Source: Kazachstania africana CBS 2517
Taxonomy: Eukaryota > Ascomycota > Saccharomycetes > Saccharomycetales > Saccharomycetaceae
Assembly: GCF_000304475.1 (NCBI RefSeq)
Contig: NC_018940.1
Location: forward strand, 1,240,001-1,304,000
Direction of reading: 5' to 3'
Length of the DNA: 64,000 bases
A program made the position numbers and the translations under genes. Positions 21,746 to 30,735 of this stretch are shown piece by piece (the first letter of the stretch is position 1; each line of letters starts with the position of its first letter). The notes under the pieces were generated by a model that was not told the origin of the DNA, ran no database searches, and worked only from the letters and a program-made list of their open reading frames with translations.

Positions 21746-22104
21746 GCTCGATAATATTTTTACCTTTTTAATTCTGTCGGGTGTATCTCTTTCCAGTACC
21801 TTTTTCACTAACTTATTTTTCTCTAAATGTTGGAAAATTTTTTGATTTCGCTTTGTTAAACTTGAATGCGCTGCCGCATAGTTTACCCGGTTGATAATTG
21901 AATAATGTAGTTCAAGAACATACGATCAAGTACAGCTCTATTTACATTAGTCTGAGTCTTTGAGTTGTTTCACTGATTATGCTGATTATTTATTAAGTCT
22001 ATAATACTTACAGTTTTAATATATACAGTTTTATGTTTGGGCGAATATTGTCATTAAAAATTTGAAGTCCGTCTTTGCCTGACTGATGGATCTGATGTGA
22101 GTTG
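21746..22104. other. RSC1/RSC2 promoter region
   Basis: This 359-bp spacer separates the RSC subunit start from the MUP1 stop. It is AT-rich and contains a Reb1 core (21883-21890). No reading frame or RNA gene is evident. Confidence 0.7.
21883..21890. promoter_or_regulatory. Reb1-type site (TTACCCGG) upstream of RSC1/RSC2
   Basis: TTACCCGG lies 138 bp before the ATG of the RSC subunit gene, a typical distance for a Reb1 site that sets the nucleosome-free promoter. Called from the motif alone. Confidence 0.6.
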
Positions 22105-23832
22105 CTATTCTTTCTTGGAAACGGTGGTATCGTTACTAAATTGATTGAACTCCACACCGCTCGAGTTACTTAAATCGTCGTTCTCAAAATTTCCATCTTC
22201 GTCGACTTCATCATGGTACTTCTTAATTATTTGAACTCTCCAGAAACCATCTTCACCAAGAATGTCCTTAGTATCTAATTTATAACCACCATATCTTGGT
22301 AAGATTTGTGCCCAGACTAAGTAGTAGACACCACCAATAGCGAAAATACCCCATGCGACAACACAATGGATCCAGTAAGGTAAGCTGTCGTAGACGTTTT
22401 GACCAGCAGATGGTGGAACGTAAGGTGCGACGATTAAGAATAAGTTGGCCAATGCAAAGAACGAAGTGACAATGATACCTGCTTTGATTGGTGGGTTCCA
22501 TTCAATGGCACCTTGTCTTTTTTGCCAGTAGATCCAGAGCAAACCACAACTGATGGCAAAGTTAATGATATTCATTGGATAGGAAATCAAGTTTAAAATG
22601 AAGTTATAAGCATCACCTGCTGGTGGGGCTAGAATGGTGATAACACAAATAATGAAATGTTGGAAAAGACCAACACCTGGAGAATTGAAAGGTTTGGAAC
22701 TTGCGAAGAAATTAGAGAATGGAAGGACACCTTCACGACCTAATTGTTGGATGATTCTACCTTGGGAGAAGATGACGGATAAGACATTACCTAGAGCAGA
22801 CAAACCAACAAAAGCGGCGGCAGCTTTTCTAGCGTTACCACCAAAGACAATATCGAAGAAATCAGCAGCTAAGACTAATTTAGATGAGACCAACTTGTCC
22901 TTTGGAACGACTGCAAAATAGGCAATGTTGACAAAGATGTAGATAATTGTAATGAAGATCAATGAAGTTGGACCAGCAAGCTTTAAAGTTCTAACTGGGT
23001 TCTTGACTTCACCAAGAGCGTAGTTAACGTTTGAGTAACCGACATATGACCAAATAACGTTATACAAGGCAGTAACGATACCATAAGCAGAGGCATTTTC
23101 TGTACCATCGAATGCATTGTGGAAATTGTGACTTTGATATCCATCTTTTAAGCCACCACCTAAAGCAACCCAACCTGTGACTGAGATGAAAATAACGATG
23201 AAAACTTTGAAAATACCTAAGGCATTTTGTAAATATAGACCAATTTTGACATTAATACTATTGACTAAAAAGGCGAAAGCGATGACAGCGCAACCGATAC
23301 CCTTTTCTCTCCATTCAGTGACATCCGCATCTGCAGCAGTTAAGAACATAACTGCAGTGTTAACAGAGTTACCTGCAGCCCAACCAAGGAAAAACACATA
23401 TGCGGCATACATACAAGTAATAAAAAATCTTGGTTTTTTGAAAATGAGCTCCAAATAGTTCTTTTCACCACCGTTCTTTGGTAAAGCAGTTCCAAACTCC
23501 ATGTAGACATAAAGACCAGCTAAAGCGATGATACCACCGACAGCCCACATGATTAAGGCGAGACCAATGGAACCACACTGCGTGTAGATGGTAGAAGAAG
23601 TGGAGAAAACACCTGTACCCAACATTCTGTTACAAATCAGACCAATACATGAGAGGAGACCTAATTGTTTTTCACCTTTATCTAGTTGTGTTAAAAATTG
23701 TTGGCCAGCTTCTAGTTCTGAAACGTCATCTTGTTCAGTGCTCTCTTCCTTTGTTGTAGATGAAAATTTATAATTTTCCTTGTTAAAGATATTCAGCTGT
23801 GTTAAGAAGGACTTGCTTGAGTCTTCAGACAT
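22105..23832 (-). CDS. MUP1: High-affinity methionine permease Mup1
   Basis: A 575-residue amino acid transporter of the LAT-like APC family (S. cerevisiae Mup1 is 574) with about twelve membrane spans. It takes up methionine at the plasma membrane. The N-terminal tail SFLTQLNIFNKENYKFSS is shared with Mup1 and precedes an acidic segment (ELEAGQQFLTQLD), the region where S. cerevisiae Mup1 is ubiquitinated for endocytosis. The first span holds GLICNRMLGTGVFS; a later conserved stretch is GREGVLPFSNFFASSKPF. The 920-bp upstream region has Met31/Met32-type motifs, consistent with control by Met4. MUP1 belongs to the chromosome VII order of S. cerevisiae (YGR055W, beside RSC1). Confidence 0.97.
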   Translation of the reverse strand: MSEDSSKSFLTQLNIFNKENYKFSSTTKEESTEQDDVSELEAGQQFLTQLDKGEKQLGLLSCIGLICNRMLGTGVFSTSSTIYTQCGSIGLALIMWAVGGIIALAGLYVYMEFGTALPKNGGEKNYLELIFKKPRFFITCMYAAYVFFLGWAAGNSVNTAVMFLTAADADVTEWREKGIGCAVIAFAFLVNSINVKIGLYLQNALGIFKVFIVIFISVTGWVALGGGLKDGYQSHNFHNAFDGTENASAYGIVTALYNVIWSYVGYSNVNYALGEVKNPVRTLKLAGPTSLIFITIIYIFVNIAYFAVVPKDKLVSSKLVLAADFFDIVFGGNARKAAAAFVGLSALGNVLSVIFSQGRIIQQLGREGVLPFSNFFASSKPFNSPGVGLFQHFIICVITILAPPAGDAYNFILNLISYPMNIINFAISCGLLWIYWQKRQGAIEWNPPIKAGIIVTSFFALANLFLIVAPYVPPSAGQNVYDSLPYWIHCVVAWGIFAIGGVYYLVWAQILPRYGGYKLDTKDILGEDGFWRVQIIKKYHDEVDEDGNFENDDLSNSSGVEFNQFSNDTTVSKKE

Positions 23833-24126
23833 TTTTACTCTTTTTGTTGAAGTAATGTGTGTTTGATAATATTATAATATCCTATTGTGAAAAGAGTAGA
23901 GAACAATTTTGGGATACCAATAGTCTTTCTCAAGTCAAGCTAAGATGGTAGAATATATATATAAAAAAAAGTCATCATCAAGAAATAAGAATCACTTAAT
24001 CTCTCTGCCTAAAAGTGTGTCTAGACAGTACTCTCATTATTTAAAAATGTGGAAAACACTTTATTCGAGATTTTTTATTGCTCATCGACTCAGTCGCCCA
24101 TGAAAATTTTCTTTCCTTTTCCAGCG

Positions 24127-24172
24127 TTTCTTCCCGCCGTTCTCTCTCTCGAGAGAGAACGGCGGGAAGAAA
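24127..24172. repeat. 22-bp perfect inverted repeat with 2-bp spacer
   Basis: Arm 24127-24148 is the exact reverse complement of arm 24151-24172. The outer part holds the GC-rich core TTCCCGCCG/CGGCGGGAA and the centre is a CT/GA repeat. It lies about 295-340 bp upstream of the MUP1 ATG and about 580 bp beyond the eIF2A stop. No target-site duplication is evident, so a small transposon is not supported. Confidence 0.95.
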
Positions 24173-24411
24173 AAGAAACAAGCAGCAGTGACGGGAAAAG
24201 AGAAAATCAATGCTAAACGTGCTTAAACTCGATTCACCCACCCTCTGGAGGTGTGGCGTCTACATAGTTTGTGGAAGATACAAATTTATCTGTTTATAAC
24301 AAAAGACTCATACTGTACAAGCCCCAAATCTACACTGCATTTGGGCGACAACTTGAAGCATTTCTCCCCAGTTTACAGTTATCTTCATACTGTCAAACTA
24401 TGGGATCGGCT

Positions 24412-24420
24412 AAACTGTGG
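24412..24420. promoter_or_regulatory. Met31/Met32-type site (AAACTGTGG)
   Basis: AAACTGTGG is the textbook Met31/Met32 recognition sequence of sulfur-amino-acid genes. It lies 580 bp upstream of MUP1. A second core, TGTGGCG, is at 24252-24258 (420 bp upstream). Together they fit methionine-repressed, Met4-dependent transcription of MUP1 as in S. cerevisiae. No Cbf1 CACGTG box was seen in this interval. Confidence 0.6.
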
Positions 24421-24752
24421 GCGATATGCCCTTTTTCTATTAATATCCGAGCCCAGTATATCTTTTCACACTCGGGTCGTCTCAGTTTCTAGCTTTGGTC
24501 CCCCCTTGACCGAGAACCTTAATTCTTTTGCAGTTGCCAAGTGTGGGAGTTCTCTTCACAGTTTTCTTAATTTTTCTCGGCTTGGCAAACACAGTTTTCT
24601 CCTCCATCTTTTTTCGGGTGGAGGTGACCGCCTGTTCGAAACCTCGTTGGATCCAGTTTTCTTTCTGTGACAAAATTAGTTGATCAAATAAAATTAACCA
24701 AATCTATTAATATAAATAAAATAAATGTGTATATTAAAACGGTACTATAAAC

Positions 24753-26615
24753 CTATGCAGTTTCTTCCTTCCAGCCTAACGACTCAAGTTCGCTGACTAC
24801 TTTATCTTCTGTCTTGATCTTAAGGATCTGTGTATCTTCTAATTTGTCTCCGTTAATTTGTCTTTGTTTCAAAGTTTCAATGGACCTCAATTTTTTCAAT
24901 AATGACCTAATCTTTTTCTCTTCCGGTGTCACAGCCACTTGACTGGTTCCAGCACCGTTCGCATTGGCGCTATTATTAGTATTATTGCCATTAGCATTGG
25001 CATTGTTTTTATTGTTTGATCTTCTCTTTCTAGCATTATTGGTATTAGAACCAGCAGCAGGCGCCATACCTGGTACGACTCTTTGACCTCCACTGGTACC
25101 AACTCTTCTTGCATGTGGCGGTTTGTACGCACCCGCTGACTTATTACTCTTGTTACTAGTATTGACAGAACCATTTCCTACGGCTTTTCTCTTATTTTGA
25201 TACTCAATAACTCCTTCATGCAATTTTAATTGTGATTTATTAACAATCTTCGGATCTATCTTCAATTCTTCATCATTATCAACAGTCCAATCCTTGATTA
25301 TATGACTGTCATTCAATAACTTGAATTTACAAGGGTTTCTCCAATCAACTTTCAATAATTCTTTGAATTCTTTAATGAAACATAATTGTCCAGAAACATG
25401 CCATATCTTAATACAATTATCCACTCTCAATCTTGGGGAGGTAGTAGCAGTAATGATAAATTCACCTCCTGGAGACCATTTACAAACAGATGTATTTGAT
25501 GCATCAAATTGAGTGATTCTATTGAATTTATTATGACGATCTAAAATTTCTACCGAACCAGTTAAATTACCAAAACCACCAATTAAAATGTACTTACCAT
25601 TTGGAGAAAATAACATTGTGTTCTTGCTTTGTTGTGGTAATGAATGAACAACGTTACCCTTCATATCAAAAAATGATATAGTAGCAGGCATGAAACCGGC
25701 AATGACACCGAATTGTCTGGAAGTTGGTGACCAAGTAAAATCATGAACTGGACCATTGCTTAAATTCACTCTGACTGAACTACCACCGAGAGTACCATTG
25801 ACACCTTGGAATGATAACATATACAATGTATTTTCACCATAGTAGGATTTATTAGTGGCATCAAAATCAGTAATAGCAAGACCTAAAATTGCATTACCGT
25901 GATCATTCCATTTTAATTGACATGAGTCAGCTTTGAAAAAAGTCTTTGTAACAATTTTTTTCACGATTTTACCTTGGGTAACTGGCCAAATGGTCAATTG
26001 TGCAGGTTTACCGGATTTTTCCGGTGTAAAAGTACAAACTGTTGGGAAATCAGCTGGAGAGACTGAAAAAGCAGAAAATGGCACTTCATTTGATAGTGTA
26101 GCAAATGGTTCATCGAAGTTAAACTTGCTTTCCACATTAGCATCGTGTGAAATTTTGATTATCTTTAAATCTTTACCAAATTGTCTAAAGACAAAATCAT
26201 CCATTTTAGAAAATTGTAATGACCATGAATTTTGTGACTTATATTGATATTGATACACTGGAGTTGGTTGGCTATCCTTTTCGAATCCTTGGTTCAAATA
26301 CCAAATCTTAACATTTTGATGATTACTATCATTAATTAAAGGTCTTTCCCAGGAACTCAAATAATTTCCAGATGGAGAGAATTTCAAATCGTAAGCATCA
26401 ATAAGTTCTATATCTAATAGAAGGTTATTTAAGTTTTCACCAGTGAAAACTTTCAAATTACTTTTGGTTGAAATAGCGAAGAATCTACCACATGGAGATA
26501 TAATTGAAGAGATTATAGGAAGATCTTTTGTATTTTCCCAGGATTCACTGAATTCTGGATAACCTTGATACAATTCAATATCTTGCGGTGTCTTCAATAC
26601 AAATTGGGACGACAT
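24753..26615 (-). CDS. Eukaryotic translation initiation factor eIF2A
   Basis: A 620-residue WD40 beta-propeller protein (S. cerevisiae YGR054W is 642). The propeller occupies about residues 1-420, with repeat-like units such as ISPCGRFFAISTKSNLKVF, LKFSPSGNYLSSW and MLFSPNGKYILIGGFGN. Next come a basic asparagine-rich linker (about 490-560; ARKRRSNNKNN) and a C-terminal helical segment (EEKKIRSLLKKLRSIETLKQRQ) of the kind that contacts mRNA and ribosome in eIF2A. The factor can deliver initiator tRNA in alternative initiation. In S. cerevisiae it is the direct upstream neighbour of MUP1, the same order as here. Confidence 0.93.
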   Translation of the reverse strand: MSSQFVLKTPQDIELYQGYPEFSESWENTKDLPIISSIISPCGRFFAISTKSNLKVFTGENLNNLLLDIELIDAYDLKFSPSGNYLSSWERPLINDSNHQNVKIWYLNQGFEKDSQPTPVYQYQYKSQNSWSLQFSKMDDFVFRQFGKDLKIIKISHDANVESKFNFDEPFATLSNEVPFSAFSVSPADFPTVCTFTPEKSGKPAQLTIWPVTQGKIVKKIVTKTFFKADSCQLKWNDHGNAILGLAITDFDATNKSYYGENTLYMLSFQGVNGTLGGSSVRVNLSNGPVHDFTWSPTSRQFGVIAGFMPATISFFDMKGNVVHSLPQQSKNTMLFSPNGKYILIGGFGNLTGSVEILDRHNKFNRITQFDASNTSVCKWSPGGEFIITATTSPRLRVDNCIKIWHVSGQLCFIKEFKELLKVDWRNPCKFKLLNDSHIIKDWTVDNDEELKIDPKIVNKSQLKLHEGVIEYQNKRKAVGNGSVNTSNKSNKSAGAYKPPHARRVGTSGGQRVVPGMAPAAGSNTNNARKRRSNNKNNANANGNNTNNSANANGAGTSQVAVTPEEKKIRSLLKKLRSIETLKQRQINGDKLEDTQILKIKTEDKVVSELESLGWKEETA

Positions 26616-26855
26616 TATAAGCTATTTTGATTGATGGTTGTGTCGACTAAATCTTACTAAAAGTGTTCATTGCAATGGTAATTTTTTATGAAAAAAAAAG
26701 AAAATTTTTTTATACAAGAGGAAAAAATATTGATGAGAGAAGCATAGAGAGAGAGAGAGAGCGATACAGATTTTCCAGTTTAAATGGGTGAGCAGGGTAA
26801 ATCCCTTTTCATGTTTATATAATCAATATTATTATCATTTATTAATAACAAACCA

Positions 26856-27440
26856 CTATACAAACTGACCTTCCCCGTATATACCAACGACAGACTGGAT
26901 GAAAGTTAGTATGCTGATGCTGGATGCGAACCATAGATGCCTATTAATGGTTTTCAATGGTGATAAATTTCTTGTCTTTGAACTGTCGCCGTTATCTATC
27001 TTTGTATGATTTTCATCCGGACCTAAGTCCACGATGGAGTCATCCATGATATTAAGCTTGATAGATGGTTTATCGTCACCACGAATTTCTTGCAAAGACA
27101 GTTTACGCTGGATAGAATGTTTGACGTAGTACAGATACACTGAAGAAAGAGGGGATAAAATCATGCCATATAGTAAGTAAGGATGTTTCAAAAAATCAAG
27201 ATTGACAGCAAAATAACTTACACCAAAACCAACACTTGCCAACCCACTTAGCCAATTAGAAACTGTTTGTAATGAAACAACCAACTTAGACAGCTTATAT
27301 TGTGAGACAATATCCAGGGATGTCAATAAATTCAGGAAGTCATTTCTTGATGATATGATGGAAGAAGTAGTTAATAAACCTGCAGAAAGCCCCAAAGAAG
27401 ACACTGCAACCGTCTTTGTAATAGCTAAACACACTGACAT
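26856..27440 (-). CDS. ATG33: Atg33/Scm4-type mitochondrial outer-membrane protein
   Basis: A 194-residue membrane protein (S. cerevisiae Atg33 is 197, its ohnolog Scm4 187). Hydrophobic segments lie near residues 5-27, about 55-80, about 85-105 and at the C-terminus (LWFASSISILTFIQSVVGIYG), with a polar loop of about 60 residues between the third and fourth. Atg33 is needed for mitophagy in stationary-phase cells. The pairing with ILV5 (divergent, 936 bp) matches ATG33 (YLR356W) - ILV5 (YLR355C), so ATG33 is preferred to SCM4. Function is from the ortholog; no motif explains it. Confidence 0.85.
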   Translation of the reverse strand: MSVCLAITKTVAVSSLGLSAGLLTTSSIISSRNDFLNLLTSLDIVSQYKLSKLVVSLQTVSNWLSGLASVGFGVSYFAVNLDFLKHPYLLYGMILSPLSSVYLYYVKHSIQRKLSLQEIRGDDKPSIKLNIMDDSIVDLGPDENHTKIDNGDSSKTRNLSPLKTINRHLWFASSISILTFIQSVVGIYGEGQFV

Positions 27441-28376
27441 GGTTCGAAAGAAACAAAAAGAAGGGTCCGCTTATATATATATATGTATCTAGATCTTAGT
27501 GTTGTATGGTTTATAACATGTGCAAGCAAAAAAGCGGAATCTTTCTCATGTTTATAACCCACAGGTTGTTTAACATACCAATTCCCTTAAACGTTTCGCA
27601 TTTGATTCGCTTGCTACCTGATTCCGATCAGTACACCGCGCTGCGCTGCAAAGCTATTAGTTAGATGGCAAGCAACTGGGTAAAATATAAAATAACAGAT
27701 TGTTGTTGTTCTTGTTATCTACCAATAATAATCATGATTGATATCGAGACATCGATGCCTAATATCCCAAAATCAGCTAAAGACCGTTTTTTTATTAACA
27801 AAGCCATAAGAATGTTTCTAATCTTGTTAACGCTGTTACTCTTCGGTCTGTCTCACTACCGTTAACGGGAGCCAACTAGCGCGTCGCAACCCAGCGTTGT
27901 TGTATTCCGTCCTCCTACATATTTGCAGTAATCTTCGCGACAGAAATTTCACACAGTACGGAGCAGAGAGCGGTATTTGTGAAAAAATTGACAGCCACAC
28001 GGAGATTCCCTGCAAATTGAGATGAGTCAATCTCATCAAACTACTTTCAAACAAGAATGAGCAACAATTGCAACAGAATCAATAGTAGTCTCTAGCTCAG
28101 TTTGAACATTAAAGGATCACATCAAACTGCCCGGATAATTTTGGATTCATGATCGACCGTTTCCGCTCAAACTTTATAAGTCATCTTTTATCTGAAAAAT
28201 AATTTTTTTTTCACGTATCTCTCTCTACCCATCAGGAGGAAATTGATCCAGAAATATATATATATATATGTGTGTGTATACGGATGTGTAGAAAACAGTA
28301 GACTTATACTTATTCTTATTTTTCCTTACTTGTAGAAAAGCATTCGCCTTCGCAATAGGAATAGATTATATACACA
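27441..28376. other. Divergent ATG33-ILV5 promoter region
   Basis: This 936-bp region contains a canonical Gcn4 site (28023-28029) and an (AT)n(TG)n tract near 28254-28277, about 100 bp before the ILV5 ATG, that could serve as TATA. A 66-codon ATG frame (27665-27865, + strand) with a cysteine cluster and a hydrophobic C-terminus is present, but I do not call it a gene. Confidence 0.65.
28023..28029. promoter_or_regulatory. Gcn4 site (TGAGTCA) upstream of ILV5
   Basis: TGAGTCA is the optimal Gcn4 heptamer and lies 348 bp before the ILV5 ATG. ILV5 is under general amino acid control in S. cerevisiae, so the site fits. Binding is inferred from the motif and the gene's pathway. Confidence 0.7.
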
Positions 28377-29561
28377 ATGCTAAGAACTCAAGCTGCCAGA
28401 TTAATTTGTAATTCTCGCGTGATTACTGCCAAGAGGTCTTTGACTCTTGCATCTCGTGCTGTCGCCATGAGACCAACCGTTAGATTCATTAAACCAACTA
28501 TTGCTACTCGTGGTCTCAAACAAATCAATTTCGGTGGTACTGTTGAAACCGTCTACGAAAGAGCCGACTGGCCAAGAGAAAAATTATTGAACTATTTCAA
28601 GAATGATACTTTTGCCTTGATTGGTTACGGTTCTCAAGGTTACGGTCAGGGTTTGAACCTTAGAGACAATGGTTTAAATGTCGTCATTGGTGTCAGAAAG
28701 AACGGTGCTTCTTGGAAAGCAGCTATTGAAGATGGTTGGATTCCAGGTGAAAATCTTTTCGAAGTCGAAGAAGCCGTAAAGAGAGGTACTTACGTTATGA
28801 ACTTATTATCTGACGCTGCACAATCTGAAACTTGGAGCAAGTTGAAGCCATTGATCACTAAAGGCAAGACTTTATACTTCTCTCACGGTTTCTCACCAGT
28901 TTTCAAGGATTTAACCCACGTTGAACCACCAAAGGATGTTGACGTTATCTTAGTTGCTCCAAAGGGTTCTGGTAGAACCGTCAGATCTTTATTCAAGGAA
29001 GGTCGTGGTATTAACTCTTCATATGCTGTATGGAATGATGTTTCTGGTGCAGCCCATGAGAAAGCTCAAGCATTAGCTGTTGCTATCGGTTCTGGTTACG
29101 TTTACCAAACCACATTTGAAAGAGAAGTCAACTCCGATTTATACGGTGAAAGAGGTTGTTTAATGGGTGGTATCCACGGTATGTTCCTTGCACAATACGA
29201 AGTCTTGAGAGAAAATGGCCATACACCATCTGAAGCCTTCAATGAAACCGTTGAAGAGGCTACTCAATCTTTATACCCATTGGTTGGTAAGTACGGTATG
29301 GATTACATGTACGATGCTTGTTCCACCACCGCCAGAAGAGGTGCTTTAGACTGGTACCCAATCTTTAAGGATGCTTTGAAACCAGTATTCCAAGATTTAT
29401 ACGAATCTACCAAGAATGGTACCGAAACTAAGAGATCCTTAGAATTCAACTCTCAACCAGACTACAGAGAAAAACTAGAATCTGAATTAGAAACTATCAG
29501 AAACATGGAAATCTGGAAGGTCGGTAAAGAAGTTAGAAAATTAAGACCAGAAAACAACTAA
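28377..29561 (+). CDS. ILV5: Mitochondrial ketol-acid reductoisomerase Ilv5
   Basis: A 394-residue enzyme (S. cerevisiae 395) for the second step of valine and isoleucine synthesis, converting acetolactate or acetohydroxybutyrate with NADPH and Mg2+. An arginine-rich presequence (about the first 45 residues; LRTQAARLICNSRVITAKR) targets the matrix. The Rossmann motif GYGSQGYGQGLNLRDNG and the metal-binding C-terminal KARI domain (GERGCLMGGIHGMF; NETVEEATQSLYPL) follow. Ilv5 also helps maintain mitochondrial DNA in S. cerevisiae. Codon use is strongly biased, as expected for an abundant protein. Confidence 0.98.
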   Translation: MLRTQAARLICNSRVITAKRSLTLASRAVAMRPTVRFIKPTIATRGLKQINFGGTVETVYERADWPREKLLNYFKNDTFALIGYGSQGYGQGLNLRDNGLNVVIGVRKNGASWKAAIEDGWIPGENLFEVEEAVKRGTYVMNLLSDAAQSETWSKLKPLITKGKTLYFSHGFSPVFKDLTHVEPPKDVDVILVAPKGSGRTVRSLFKEGRGINSSYAVWNDVSGAAHEKAQALAVAIGSGYVYQTTFEREVNSDLYGERGCLMGGIHGMFLAQYEVLRENGHTPSEAFNETVEEATQSLYPLVGKYGMDYMYDACSTTARRGALDWYPIFKDALKPVFQDLYESTKNGTETKRSLEFNSQPDYREKLESELETIRNMEIWKVGKEVRKLRPENN

Positions 29562-29767
29562 TCTTCTAAAAGATACAACTACATACATAGTCAATTGAAT
29601 TGACAAAAATAACGAAATTTTCACGACTTGTTAACAATGAAAGATAATAAAAATCTTTCCGTCAGAATTATATATAATTATTCATATCTTTTTTTAAAAG
29701 CTGGAAACAAGTAAATAGGGTATATAACTAGTTTTTTTTCATAAAGAATAAACCTACCATAGATTAA

Positions 29768-30022
29768 TTAACAATTACCATTGTAGAAGTACCAATCTGC
29801 ATTTACAAGCCATTCATCCAAACCTACTGATGCAATTGTTAATGCATTGTGCTTGCAATTTAAACCGGCGTTAAAATGTAACCCGTGTGGCCCTCGGTAC
29901 CATTTTTTCCTCTTTATATTCCGGTTCCAGAAGCTATGCCCGTTCTGGGGAACACCGTCGCAAATCCGGTAACTGTTACTGCATTTGGTACATCCGCTCG
30001 CACCAAAATCCCGTTCAGTCAT
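29768..30022 (-). CDS. Hypothetical 84-residue cysteine-bearing small protein
   Basis: An ATG-started frame of 84 codons in the ILV5-TAL1 spacer, within an open stretch of about 105 codons. It holds six cysteines (a CTKC pair, then RIC, NC and a C-terminal GNC) and is rich in W, Y, N and G. The ending, ASVGLDEWLVNADWYFYNGN followed by a final cysteine, looks like folded-protein sequence rather than random AT-rich translation. No signal peptide precedes it, and I recognise no family. S. cerevisiae has no gene here that I know of. It may be a real small gene, the 3' remnant of a decayed secreted-protein gene, or chance. Confidence 0.35.
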   Translation of the reverse strand: MTERDFGASGCTKCSNSYRICDGVPQNGHSFWNRNIKRKKWYRGPHGLHFNAGLNCKHNALTIASVGLDEWLVNADWYFYNGNC

Positions 30023-30102
30023 AATTTCCTCGAGGAAAAAACGCCTCGTTAAGAAAAAAATAAAAGCCCGGCTGTTCCTTTTTCATTGTTTCTTGCGGCA
30101 AT

Positions 30103-30110
30103 TTACGTAA
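30103..30110. promoter_or_regulatory. Yap-type palindrome (TTACGTAA) upstream of TAL1
   Basis: TTACGTAA is a preferred site of yeast AP-1-like factors (Yap family). It lies 626 bp upstream of the TAL1 ATG. A role in oxidative-stress control of the pentose phosphate pathway would be sensible but is only an inference from the motif. Confidence 0.3.
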
Positions 30111-30735
30111 GTCCGTTCCTGACAACGGCATACAACAGAAGGACTCCTATTTTGTTGCAGCATCCAACACAGATAGTTAGAAGGAGGAAAGGATACCAAA
30201 TTACATAGAAGATAGTGACTTACCGTCAAAATATCAGGCTGGGCTCTCCTTCTCCTTCTCCCTCCGTACTTGTATAGCCATCTACCAGGTGACCTTTACT
30301 ACATTCAGGATTAGTATTCGTGTTCCCGTAAATTTCACACTGTTTTGTGTTGCCATACCATATTTTATTTTACTCAAAAATTTGTCATTTCTCAAATCTA
30401 TTATTTCGTAATGCTTCTATTTCTGCAATGGAGCATAATTTACTTCACGTAGGCTATACATGAATATTACAGTGGAACAAAAAATTTACCTCTTGGAAGA
30501 TTTCCCAATTCTTAGTAATTTTTCATGACAGATTTACTTGATCCATTTCTACCATTCCTTTTTTCTTCAAAGCCAATCCATTTAACAGTCTTATTCGTAT
30601 AAAAGGAACTGTAATCACTTTTTTTGTTCGAACTTTGTATCTTCCTTTTAAATACAATCAAATCATACTTTATAAACCTCTAATTGGTCACATATAATCT
30701 TCAAAAATCAAATCAATTAAATACTAAATACAATA

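Larger units (their letters stand above)
23833..24752. other. MUP1 promoter region
   Basis: This 920-bp region lies between the MUP1 start and the eIF2A stop (both genes on the minus strand). It contains a 22-bp perfect palindrome (24127-24172) and two Met31/Met32-like motifs (24252-24258 and 24412-24420). Frames of up to 139 codons (24251-24670) overlap one another on both strands without recognisable domains and are judged to be chance. Confidence 0.65.
29562..30735. other. ILV5 3' flank and TAL1 promoter region
   Basis: This 1.17-kb spacer separates two genes on the same strand. It carries a GC-richer stretch at about 29860-30030 that coincides with an 84-codon cysteine-bearing frame (reported separately), a TTACGTAA palindrome (30103-30110) about 630 bp before TAL1, and AT-rich promoter sequence near TAL1. 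No RNA gene or LTR was recognised. Confidence 0.6.

Noticed and set aside
24251..24670. 139-codon frame and overlapping shorter ones in the MUP1 promoter
   Set aside because: Several overlapping frames on both strands, no family resemblance, and the interval holds regulatory motifs.
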